A stretch of DNA of 64,000 bases, taken from Alteribacter populi. GTDB lineage: Bacteria > Bacillota > Bacilli > Bacillales > Salisediminibacteriaceae. Shown piece by piece: positions 42,176 to 50,151 of the stretch. The stretch is taken from the NCBI RefSeq assembly GCF_002352765.1, contig NZ_KZ293963.1:4395872-4459871 (forward strand), read 5' to 3'. How positions within the stretch are numbered: position 1 is the first letter of the stretch; each line of letters opens with the position of its first letter. The notes beneath the pieces are model-generated. The model searched no databases. It was not told where the DNA came from and worked only from the letters and a program-made list of their open reading frames with translations. A program made the translations under genes and the position numbers.

Positions 42176-43324
42176 ATGAAAAGAATTTATTTAGACCATG
42201 CTGCAACTTCACCAGTAGCCCCGGCCGTTTTAGAAGCGATGCACCCTTATTACGAAGAGATGTTTGGAAATCCTTCGAGCATTCATCATTTCGGAAGAGA
42301 AGCACGTCGAGGATTGGATAGCGCGAGAGAATCGATCGCAAAAGTGCTAAACGCACGGTTCGATGAGGTGGTTTTTACAAGCGGTGGAACAGAAGCGGAT
42401 AACTTAGCTGTTATTGGTTTTGCTGCTGCAAACCAAAGCAAAGGTAAGCATGTGATCACAACACAAGTGGAGCATCACGGGATTTTACATGCCTTTGAAT
42501 ACTTAGAGACGCTTGGGTTCGAAGTCACATATTTACCAGTTGATGAATTCGGGAAAATAACTGTCGGGCAAGTAAAAGAAGCCCTGCGGGAAGATACGAT
42601 TCTTTTATCTGTTATGTATGGAAACAATGAAGTAGGAACAGTTCAGCCAATTGCTGACATTGGTGAACTGTTGACTGATCATCAGGCTGCTTTTCATACC
42701 GATGCAGTTCAAGCATTTGGCATGGAAGAGATTGATGTCCAAGCATTGAACGTACAAATGTTATCTGTTTCAGCTCATAAAATTAACGGACCGAAAGGTG
42801 TTGGATTTCTTTATTTGCAAAGCGGGTTAACGGTGACGCCAAGTCTGTTTGGTGGAGAACAGGAGCGAAAGCGCAGGGCAGGTACGGAAAACGTCGCAGC
42901 GATTGCCGGTATGAAAAAAGCAGTAGAACTAGCTTTAGAAAACCGACTCGAAAAACGTGCAGTATATGAAAATTACCGTGAACAAATGATAAGAGTATTT
43001 TCAAACGATGAACTTCGTTTTTATGTTAATGGACATCAGGAGGACCATTTACCTCACATATTAAATGTCAGTTTTCCTGGAGTAAATGTAGAGGCGATGC
43101 TCACAAACCTGGATATTGCTGGGATTGCAGCTTCCAGCGGGTCTGCATGTACAGCAGGTTCGATTGAGCCTTCTCACGTTTTATCTGCGATGTTCCCAAA
43201 TGAACAAGCACGAAGCCAATCAGCGATTCGCTTTAGCTTCGGAGAGGGGCTAACAGATGAAGATGTAAAAGCTGCAGCTGAGCAAGCCGCTCGTATTGTT
43301 AAACGATTAGGAGGTGGACAATGA
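42176..43324 (+). CDS. Cysteine desulfurase (NifS/IscS type, YrvO-like)
   Basis: PLP enzyme that takes sulfur from cysteine. Lys202 in SAHKINGPKG binds PLP and Cys325 in SSGSACTAGS carries the persulfide. His100/His101 (VEHHGILH) stack on PLP. 382 residues. ATG 42176 follows ATGGAGTG; an earlier ATG at 42146 lies in the repeat. In B. subtilis the equivalent YrvO donates sulfur to MnmA, and here mnmA starts inside the last codons (ATGATGA overlap), so the same pairing is very likely. Confidence 0.95.
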   Translation: MKRIYLDHAATSPVAPAVLEAMHPYYEEMFGNPSSIHHFGREARRGLDSARESIAKVLNARFDEVVFTSGGTEADNLAVIGFAAANQSKGKHVITTQVEHHGILHAFEYLETLGFEVTYLPVDEFGKITVGQVKEALREDTILLSVMYGNNEVGTVQPIADIGELLTDHQAAFHTDAVQAFGMEEIDVQALNVQMLSVSAHKINGPKGVGFLYLQSGLTVTPSLFGGEQERKRRAGTENVAAIAGMKKAVELALENRLEKRAVYENYREQMIRVFSNDELRFYVNGHQEDHLPHILNVSFPGVNVEAMLTNLDIAGIAASSGSACTAGSIEPSHVLSAMFPNEQARSQSAIRFSFGEGLTDEDVKAAAEQAARIVKRLGGGQ

Positions 43325-44424
43325 TGACAACAAACATGGAAAAAACACCAGAAGATACACGCGTCATTGTCGGAATGAGTGGCGGTGTTGATTCATCTGT
43401 ATCAGCGTATTTGTTAAAAGAACAAGGATATGATGTTATCGGGATTTTTATGAAAAACTGGGATGACACGGATGAAAATGGCGTTTGTACCGCTACAGAA
43501 GATTATGAAGATGTCATTCGCGTATGTAACCAGCTTGAAATCCCATATTACGCTGTGAATTTTGAAAAAGAATACTGGGATAAAGTATTCAGCTATTTCC
43601 TCGAAGAATATAAAGCAGGTAGAACCCCCAACCCTGACGTGATGTGTAATAAAGAAATTAAATTTAAGGCGTTTTTAGAGCACGCCCTATCCCTAGGTGC
43701 GGATTATTTAGCAACGGGTCATTATGCACGATTATCAAGGGAAAATGGAAAAGTAGAACTTCTTAGAGGTGTTGATCATAACAAAGATCAAACGTATTTT
43801 TTAAACGCATTAAGTAAAGAGCAGCTCCAGCATGTTATGTTTCCTTTAGGTGATATTGAAAAACCTAGAGTAAGAGAAATCGCATCTGAAGCGGGTCTTG
43901 CCACAGCAAGTAAAAAAGACAGTACGGGTATTTGCTTTATCGGAGAGCGTAACTTTAAGGAATTTCTCAGTGAATATTTACCTGCTCAACCAGGTGAAAT
44001 GCAAACGTTAGACGGGGAAGTGAAAGGCCGTCACGATGGTCTCATGTACTACACACTAGGCCAACGTCAAGGTCTTGGCATTGGTGGATCTGGTGAACCT
44101 TGGTTTGTGATAGACAAGGACCTTGAACAGAATGTCTTGATAGTCGGCCAAGGCTACCATAACGAAGCCTTGTATTCAACAGGGTTAAAGGCAGTCGAGG
44201 TAAACTGGATTAACCCATTGGAGTCAGAAACGTTAAAATGTACTGCGAAATTCAGGTATCGTCAAGAAGATCAAGACGTTACGGTAAAAATGCTAGGTGA
44301 AGGTGAGGTACTCGTTACTTTTGCTGAACCGCAAAGAGCTGTAACTCCAGGACAATCTGTTGTATTTTATGATGGGGATGTATGTCTTGGCGGAGGTACC
44401 ATTGACGAAGTAATCAAAGACTAA
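43321..44424 (+). CDS. mnmA: tRNA-specific 2-thiouridylase MnmA (TrmU)
   Basis: Thiolates U34 of Lys, Glu and Gln tRNAs. ATP-binding PP-loop SGGVDSS is at 20-26. The two catalytic cysteines are Cys109 (PDVMCNKEIKF) and Cys205 (GICFIGERNF). 367 residues, full length. It overlaps the desulfurase gene by 4 bases, ensuring coupled synthesis of donor and acceptor. A second ATG at 43324 is equally possible. Confidence 0.96.
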   Translation: MMTTNMEKTPEDTRVIVGMSGGVDSSVSAYLLKEQGYDVIGIFMKNWDDTDENGVCTATEDYEDVIRVCNQLEIPYYAVNFEKEYWDKVFSYFLEEYKAGRTPNPDVMCNKEIKFKAFLEHALSLGADYLATGHYARLSRENGKVELLRGVDHNKDQTYFLNALSKEQLQHVMFPLGDIEKPRVREIASEAGLATASKKDSTGICFIGERNFKEFLSEYLPAQPGEMQTLDGEVKGRHDGLMYYTLGQRQGLGIGGSGEPWFVIDKDLEQNVLIVGQGYHNEALYSTGLKAVEVNWINPLESETLKCTAKFRYRQEDQDVTVKMLGEGEVLVTFAEPQRAVTPGQSVVFYDGDVCLGGGTIDEVIKD

Positions 44425-44446
44425 CACCGCCGATAGAGGAGAGGAA

Positions 44447-45115
44447 ATGATGACAGATAAAAATCAATTGGCTGTGAAAGAAATGCAAGAAGGAAATTTA
44501 GAAGCAGCCGCGAAATTATTAAACGAAGCCATCGAAGAAAATCCAGATAACCCTGTTGGGTATACAAACTTCGGGAACTTACTTTCTGCTGTAAAAGAAG
44601 AAGATAAAGCATTACGCTTTTTCGAACGTGCCATTGAGCTTGATGCTGATACTGCGGCTGCACATTACGGAAAAGGGAATATTCTCTTTAATAAAGACCA
44701 ATTCGATTTGGCTATTGAAGCATATCAAACAGCATTAGCAAAAGGTCTACAAGAAGCTGATGTTTATTATATGCTTGGATTTAGTTATTATCAAAAAGGT
44801 GATCTATCTCACGCTTTACCAAGCTTGCAGCGCGCGATTGAGTTGAATCCTAACGACATTGATGCCCAATTTCATTTTGCGCTAACTTTAGCTCAACTCG
44901 AACTCGTCGATCAAGCTATTGAAGCCTTTTATGATGTTTTGCAACTAGACTCTGAACATGCAGACAGCTACTTCAATTTAGGTGTAGCTTATGCATTTAA
45001 AGAAGACGCGGATAAAGCAATCCAAATGTTTGATCGTGCTATCGAGATTCAGCCAGACCATGTGTTGAGTCATAATGGGAAAAAGCAAGTGGAGGCACAG
45101 CTAAACAAAAAATAA
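44447..45115 (+). CDS. yrrB: Tetratricopeptide repeat protein (YrrB-like)
   Basis: The 222 residues are almost wholly TPR: about six 34-residue units with typical G-Y-A-A spacing (NFGNLLSAVKEEDKALRFFERAIELD, YYMLGFSYYQKGDLSHALPS and so on). No signal peptide, so cytosolic. A scaffold protein of unknown partners; B. subtilis yrrB sits between trmU and recD2 too. Ribosome site AGAGGAGAGG; ATG 44450 is an alternative start. Confidence 0.85.
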   Translation: MMTDKNQLAVKEMQEGNLEAAAKLLNEAIEENPDNPVGYTNFGNLLSAVKEEDKALRFFERAIELDADTAAAHYGKGNILFNKDQFDLAIEAYQTALAKGLQEADVYYMLGFSYYQKGDLSHALPSLQRAIELNPNDIDAQFHFALTLAQLELVDQAIEAFYDVLQLDSEHADSYFNLGVAYAFKEDADKAIQMFDRAIEIQPDHVLSHNGKKQVEAQLNKK

Positions 45116-45171
45116 AACTAGTATGTTAACTCATACAAAAGTCTACCGTTTGGAAAGTAGGTCGAATTTCG

Positions 45172-47475
45172 ATGACCGAATCAATAGCGCAGAATGCTAA
45201 TTTTGCAAAAGGGGAACTACTCCACCTGATTTATCATAATGAGGAGAGTTTATATACAGTTGCAAAAATCAAAGTTCATGAAACGAGTTTAGACCTTTCC
45301 GATCGGGAATTAACGGTGGTTGGAATATTACCAAAACTTGATTACGACGTGGCTTATCTTTTTCATGGAGAAATGAAGGACCATCCCCGCTTCGGGAAAC
45401 AATTTAAAGCAGAACAATTTAGAAAAGAAATTCCTCATACAAAACAAGGAATCATTCATTATTTATCGAGTGACCGTTTTCCTGGCGTCGGCCATAAAAC
45501 AGCTGAAAAAATAGTTGAAACCCTTGGTGAGCAGGCTTTATCTGCGATCCTAGAGGATAAATCATCCTTGGAAAGAGTGGAAGGTTTAAAAAAGGAGAAA
45601 GCTGATAAAATTTACGCTACACTTATGGAAGAACAAGGTGTAGAGCAAGTGCTGCTGACCCTTTATGAGTACGGTTTCGGGTTACAATTGGCGATGAAAG
45701 TGTATCAAACCTATAAGCTGGATGCGATGAGAATCATTGAAGAAAATCCTTATAAAATGATTGAAGATGTGGATGGGATCGGTTTTGCAAAAGCAGATGC
45801 GATTGGCCAAAAACGCGGTCTTACGGGTAATCATCCTGACCGTGTCAAAGCTGCAATCATTTATGTTTTAACGGAACAGTCAATGAATGAAGGACACGTA
45901 TTCGCTCGTGTAAAAGATGTCCTGTTAGCAGCTCAAAGACTCCTTAGTGACCGCGAACTTATCCAGGAAACTGATATTGCCAACTGTCTCGTTGAACTAG
46001 GGGAAGAAGGCAAAGTGATGGTAGAGGAAGAGCGGATGTATTTGCCGACACTGTATTTTGCTGAAAAAGGTATTGTTTCAAACCTTCACCGTTTAGTCAC
46101 TCGAGAAAAATCAGTAGAGGATTTTCCAGAATCGGAATTTTTAAAAGCGCTTGGAAACGTGGAGGAAAAGTTAGGGATAGAATATGCACCTTCCCAAAAA
46201 GAAGCGATTCAAACTGCTCTTTCTTCTCCGGTGACGATTTTAACTGGTGGGCCTGGAACAGGGAAAACGACCGTTATTAATGGTCTTGTTGAAGTGTATG
46301 GTCAGCTTAAGGGGCTTTCTGTAGACCCAGACGATTATAAAAAAGATGATACGTTTCCAGTTATTCTTGCAGCTCCCACGGGACGAGCGGCTAAACGGAT
46401 GAGTGAGTCAACAGGACTTCCGGCATCCACAATTCACCGTCTTTTAGGTTTTAAAGGGTCTCAGGATGATTTTGAATACGGTGAGCATCATCAGCTGGAA
46501 GGTCATTTGATCATTTTAGACGAGATGTCCATGGTGGACACCTGGCTTGCGAATCAATTATTCAAAGCTATACCAGATGAGATGCAAGTTTTATTTGTAG
46601 GAGATGAAGATCAGCTTCCTTCTGTTGGACCAGGACAGGTCCTTAGTGACATCCTTAAATCAGAAATTCTCCCTTCTGCTCAGCTTACAGCTATTTTCAG
46701 GCAGGCGGAAGGGTCGAGCATCATTACGTTTTCCCACGAAATAAAAGAAGGAAAAGAGCTTCACGCTATCGATCCTAAGAGCAGTGATTTAAGATTCATT
46801 CCATGTAATCAGCTTCAAGTGACAGATGCTGTTCAGCAAATTTGTAAAAAGGCTATCGACAAGGGATTTACAGCAAAGGATATACAAGTGCTAGCTCCAA
46901 TGTATCGTGGTGGCGCTGGGGTAACTGCACTAAACCAAATGCTTCAAGAGTTGTTCAACCCATCAAAAGAACAAAAACGGGAAGTATTATTTGGAGATGT
47001 GGCATACCGACATGGAGACGTTGTTTTACAACTTGTCAATAACCCAGAAGAAAATGTTTATAATGGTGACCGGGGTGAAATCGTTGCGATTTTTACACCG
47101 AAAGAGACAGAACAAAATGAAACGATGATTGTTATTTCTTTTGACGGAATTGAAGTGGGCTATTCAAAGTCAGACCTATCACAAATCACCCATGCTTACT
47201 GCTGCTCAATTCATAAGTCCCAGGGGAGTGAATTTCCAATTGTCGTCATGCCCGTGGTTAGAAGTTATTCAAGAATGCTTAGAAAAAATTTAATTTACAC
47301 AGGTGTTACCAGGGCAAAAAACTTTTTGTTATTGTGTGGAGATTGGAGCGCATTGGAGGTTGCCGTCCATAGAACAGAAGACATCAATCGTAATACAACA
47401 CTTAGGGAAAAACTGAAAGAGACATTTTTGGAAGGGAAACACCAGCATGAGAAGTCAGGTGCGACCAAAGACTAA
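45172..47475 (+). CDS. recD2: RecD2 (RecD-like) 5'-3' DNA helicase
   Basis: SF1B helicase not associated with RecBC, involved in replication-fork and mismatch-repair functions in B. subtilis (YrrC). The N-terminal part (about 1-330) has an OB-like domain and helix-hairpin-helix (FPGVGHKTAEKIVETLG near 102). The motor has Walker A TGGPGTGKTT (about 356-365), Walker B LDEMSMVD and motif text SIHKSQGSEF near 683. 767 residues. No ribosome site better than GGAAAGTAGG precedes the ATG. Confidence 0.93.
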   Translation: MTESIAQNANFAKGELLHLIYHNEESLYTVAKIKVHETSLDLSDRELTVVGILPKLDYDVAYLFHGEMKDHPRFGKQFKAEQFRKEIPHTKQGIIHYLSSDRFPGVGHKTAEKIVETLGEQALSAILEDKSSLERVEGLKKEKADKIYATLMEEQGVEQVLLTLYEYGFGLQLAMKVYQTYKLDAMRIIEENPYKMIEDVDGIGFAKADAIGQKRGLTGNHPDRVKAAIIYVLTEQSMNEGHVFARVKDVLLAAQRLLSDRELIQETDIANCLVELGEEGKVMVEEERMYLPTLYFAEKGIVSNLHRLVTREKSVEDFPESEFLKALGNVEEKLGIEYAPSQKEAIQTALSSPVTILTGGPGTGKTTVINGLVEVYGQLKGLSVDPDDYKKDDTFPVILAAPTGRAAKRMSESTGLPASTIHRLLGFKGSQDDFEYGEHHQLEGHLIILDEMSMVDTWLANQLFKAIPDEMQVLFVGDEDQLPSVGPGQVLSDILKSEILPSAQLTAIFRQAEGSSIITFSHEIKEGKELHAIDPKSSDLRFIPCNQLQVTDAVQQICKKAIDKGFTAKDIQVLAPMYRGGAGVTALNQMLQELFNPSKEQKREVLFGDVAYRHGDVVLQLVNNPEENVYNGDRGEIVAIFTPKETEQNETMIVISFDGIEVGYSKSDLSQITHAYCCSIHKSQGSEFPIVVMPVVRSYSRMLRKNLIYTGVTRAKNFLLLCGDWSALEVAVHRTEDINRNTTLREKLKETFLEGKHQHEKSGATKD

Positions 47476-47500
47476 GAATGTTCGAAGGGTGTGATCCACT

Positions 47501-47974
47501 TTGAGGACATTTCAAAAGGTCAAGGGAGCGCCTGTTTTTTTGCTTTCAAATGATGAAAATGTTGGAACAGTCAGCGATATTTTTGTAGGCGATAATGGGA
47601 AGGTCGCAGGATATTGGGTAGCGAATCGTAAATGGTGGAATCGGCAAAAATTTCTGCCGTTATCTGCAGTTAAGCAACAGGAGCTTTCCAATATTTATGT
47701 GAACAGTAAAACGGATTTAACTGAAGTACCACATTCTCTTTACCGTTTTCATGAGGGGAAAAATCATTTATTCGGCAAGCCATTATTTTCTGAAGACGGG
47801 GCAGTAAAGGGGCTTGTGGAAGATGTATACTTTCTCGATGAAATGGGCACGATTGTAGGGTATGAAGTGACCGATGGTTTTATCTCTGACTTTACAGAGG
47901 GAAAGCATGTCGTAAAGACAGATGCTCCTCTAAGGGTAGAGAAGAGCCAATTGGTACTACGGACCCACAGTTAG
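47501..47974 (+). CDS. PRC-barrel domain protein (YrrD-like)
   Basis: A 157-residue protein with two PRC-barrel-like halves (VFLLSNDENVGTVSDIF and LFSEDGAVKGLVEDVYF). Such domains bind RNA-processing or photosynthetic partners; the role here is unknown. TTG start 47501 follows AAGGGTGTGATC, a near-consensus ribosome site. First of three small genes after recD2, an order shared with B. subtilis yrrD. Confidence 0.8.
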   Translation: MRTFQKVKGAPVFLLSNDENVGTVSDIFVGDNGKVAGYWVANRKWWNRQKFLPLSAVKQQELSNIYVNSKTDLTEVPHSLYRFHEGKNHLFGKPLFSEDGAVKGLVEDVYFLDEMGTIVGYEVTDGFISDFTEGKHVVKTDAPLRVEKSQLVLRTHS

Positions 47975-47992
47975 AGCTTGGAGGAGAGAGAG

Positions 47993-48187
47993 ATGCGTTG
48001 CCCAAATTGTAAAGGTAAAGATATTGGTAAAATCGGTACTAACCAATTTTATTGCTGGAGCTGCTTTATTGAGCTGACGTTAACTAACGAACGTTTGTCA
48101 TTGCATCAAGTGGAAGCAGATGGAAGTTTAAGCTCCCTTGATGATCTGTTTGCAGAAGAAGAACGTCGTGTCGAAACAGACTATTAA
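47993..48187 (+). CDS. Small zinc-ribbon protein (YrzR-like)
   Basis: A 64-residue protein with two CxxC pairs (CPNC at 3-6, CWSC at about 22-25), a predicted zinc ribbon, and an acidic tail. ATG 47993 follows TTGGAGGAG; a TTG at 47978 would be the ribosome site itself. Unknown function. The cluster position suggests the B. subtilis yrzR gene. Confidence 0.75.
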   Translation: MRCPNCKGKDIGKIGTNQFYCWSCFIELTLTNERLSLHQVEADGSLSSLDDLFAEEERRVETDY

Positions 48188-48205
48188 TTGGTGGTGACAG
48201 ACGAA

Positions 48206-48403
48206 TTGAGAATGTTATCTTTAGTGGCAATTGGTGCTGGAGCTGCAGCTTATGCTATGACGAGGGATAGAAGGAGCCGTAGACGATGGAAAAAGCGTCT
48301 AGATAACGCAAATTTTCTAGAAGAATTTGCGTTGGATGACGTCATCCCAAATATGCGGGAAATAAATCGTTATCGGAAACGAATGATGAGAACCATAACG
48401 TAA
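48206..48403 (+). CDS. Small basic membrane protein (DUF3918/YrzQ-like)
   Basis: A 65-residue protein with one N-terminal hydrophobic segment (LVAIGAGAAAYAM), then a highly basic RRSRRRWKKR stretch. TTG 48206 is 8 bases after GGTGGTGA; ATG 48212 is also possible. Function unknown; B. subtilis yrzQ occupies this place. Confidence 0.65.
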   Translation: MRMLSLVAIGAGAAAYAMTRDRRSRRRWKKRLDNANFLEEFALDDVIPNMREINRYRKRMMRTIT

Positions 48404-48410
48404 TTTTACA

Positions 48411-48444
48411 AAAAAGTTCGGGGGACTGTCCCCCGAACTTTTTT
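48411..48444. terminator. Perfect bidirectional terminator
   Basis: AAAAAAGTTCGGGGGA, loop CTG, TCCCCCGAACTTTTTT: 16-bp perfect stem. Confidence 0.95.
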
Positions 48445-48495
48445 GGTTAAAAGGGACGGTTAGGGAACACGCTATAGTCATAGGAGGCGTGTTTT

Positions 48496-49575
48496 ATGAA
48501 AGACCAGCTCGTCCATCGTTTTATTCAACTGGGTATATTGTTTTTAGGACTACTGATCGTGGCATTGGTATACAGTATGTTTGCTGAATTAGCTGGACTT
48601 TGGGTTAAGTTTGGGCGCATCCTACTTCCGTTTTTCATTGCCATCTTTATTACTTATTTGTTACATCCAGCTGTTGATTGGCTTGATCGTAAAGGGATCT
48701 GCCGCCCTTATTCGATTTTGCTTATTTTTGGTTTGTTTTTAGCTGGATTCTCCTTAGTTATTTTGAAGGCAACCCCCTATCTAATCGAAGAAGGCAAGGA
48801 TTTTATTGAGCAACTTCCAATGATTGCTGATACATATAGGGGGTGGATGGGAACCTTTCACGCGCAAACAGAATGGTTACCAGATAGTTTTCAGGCAAAG
48901 GTAGATATGTGGCTAGAAAGAGGCGAAGCTTATATAGCCGATGCTTTTATACGCCTAGTAGAATTTCTAAAAACAATATTAGATTTGATATTTTTAGTCA
49001 TCGCAATTCCTTTTATCGTTTTCTACTTACTTAAAGACATAAATCTCATCAATAAAGTGGTATGGTATTTTACCCCTTCTAGGTGGCGTAGTGGAGGGCG
49101 TCTGCTTCTTTCGGAAGTAGACGAATCACTTGGAAACTATATTCGTGGGCAGATAATAGTATGTGTTGCTATTGGGATTTTTGCATTTATCGGCTTTTGG
49201 CTAATAGAGCTGCCATATGCTTCGCTTATTGCTGTATTTTTTGGGGTCACTAACGTCATCCCGTACTTTGGGCCAATTGTTGGTAGTATCCCCGTACTCC
49301 TCATTGCACTTACAGAAGGTACGAATGTATTCGTTCTCGCTTTGTCGATTATTTTTATTTTGCAATTCCTAGAAGGGAATATTTTTGCACCGTTGATTGT
49401 CGGAAAATCTCTTCACATGCACCCGGTATTAATCATCTTCGCATTAGTAGTTGGTGGGGAATTGGCAGGTATAATCGGACTTATATTCGCTGTCCCATTA
49501 TTGGCTATCCTAAAAGTTTTTATTATCCACTTTAGAAAGCTTATCAGAGATAAAAAAGCGGTAATCGAAAGGTAG
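48496..49575 (+). CDS. AI-2E family transporter (YrrI-like permease)
   Basis: A 359-residue protein with seven or eight helices. The AI-2E (PF01594) signature is visible: FFIAIFITYLLHPAVDWL near 45-62 and NVIPYFGPIVGSIP (about 254-267), then PLIVGKSLHMHPVLIIFALVVGG. Family members export small molecules or act as Na+/H+ antiporters; substrate unknown. B. subtilis yrrI lies directly before alaS as here. GGAGGCG precedes the ATG. Confidence 0.88.
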   Translation: MKDQLVHRFIQLGILFLGLLIVALVYSMFAELAGLWVKFGRILLPFFIAIFITYLLHPAVDWLDRKGICRPYSILLIFGLFLAGFSLVILKATPYLIEEGKDFIEQLPMIADTYRGWMGTFHAQTEWLPDSFQAKVDMWLERGEAYIADAFIRLVEFLKTILDLIFLVIAIPFIVFYLLKDINLINKVVWYFTPSRWRSGGRLLLSEVDESLGNYIRGQIIVCVAIGIFAFIGFWLIELPYASLIAVFFGVTNVIPYFGPIVGSIPVLLIALTEGTNVFVLALSIIFILQFLEGNIFAPLIVGKSLHMHPVLIIFALVVGGELAGIIGLIFAVPLLAILKVFIIHFRKLIRDKKAVIER

Positions 49576-49580
49576 TGTTA

Positions 49581-49610
49581 TTGACAAAGGTCATTTCACT
49601 TTTCTATAAT
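49581..49610 (+). promoter_or_regulatory. Sigma-A promoter of T-box-alaS
   Basis: TTGACA (49581-49586), 18 bases, TATAAT (49605-49610), six bases after the AI-2E stop. Confidence 0.85.
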
Positions 49611-49616
49611 TACAAA

Positions 49617-49882
49617 TAGATAAGTTCTCTAACAGTAGAAATAAGTAAACTTGATGAAGGAACGGAATCGTTAAAGTCCATTTTCCAGAGAGGGATCTCC
49701 TTGGCTGAAAGGATCCCAAATGAAGAGTAACGATCGGCTACTCCTGAGAGCAGGTTAATACCTGCCGGCTGACACACTGTTATTGTGTTGCGAGGTGACG
49801 AAACGGATTGTTCTGTTTTGTAACCAGGGTGGTACCGCGTGAGTGTTCTCTCGTCCCTGTTTAGGGCGGGAGCTTTTTTGTG
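49617..49882 (+). promoter_or_regulatory. T-box leader of alaS (tRNA-Ala-sensing riboswitch)
   Basis: T-box AGGGTGGTACCGCG (49826-49839) and the competing terminator (CTCTCGTCCCTG / AGGGCGGGAG then T6) are clear. Stem I begins with GATGAAGGAACGG. The likely specifier is GCT (Ala) in CGGCTACTCCTGAGAG (about 49735-49750). Expression should rise when uncharged tRNA-Ala accumulates. Confidence 0.94.
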
Positions 49883-49902
49883 TTTTTGTAAGGAGAGTTC
49901 AA

Positions 49903-50095
49903 AAGTGCGGAAACGATAGCGGCTGAAAGGTCTTCTGCTAAGTACCGCCACGTCCTGTGGCGAATGCAGAAGTCACCCCATCCGGGGGAAGCTCGTTGGC
50001 TTGTGGCTTCAGTCCTCACGTATTACCCAATACGCTTTGGACTTCGAAGCTATCCTGACTCGATCTTTAGGACATCTTCTAGTGAAATTGATGAA
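49903..50095 (+). repeat. R4 repeat copy a, between alaS T-box and alaS
   Basis: Nested stems CTTCTGC/GCAGAAG (49932-49938, 49966-49972) and CGCCAC/GTGGCG (49946-49951, 49957-49962). The text CGTTGGCTTGTGGCTTCAGT is shared with copy b. It lies in the alaS untranslated leader. Confidence 0.85.
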
Positions 50096-50151
50096 CTTAC
50101 GCAACAATGCTACTCATGTATTAACTCCCAAAAAACGAAGGAGGAAATAAA

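Noticed and set aside
49610..49951. Minus-strand open frame of 113 residues across the alaS T-box
   Set aside because: It is antisense to a clear T-box riboswitch and to R4.
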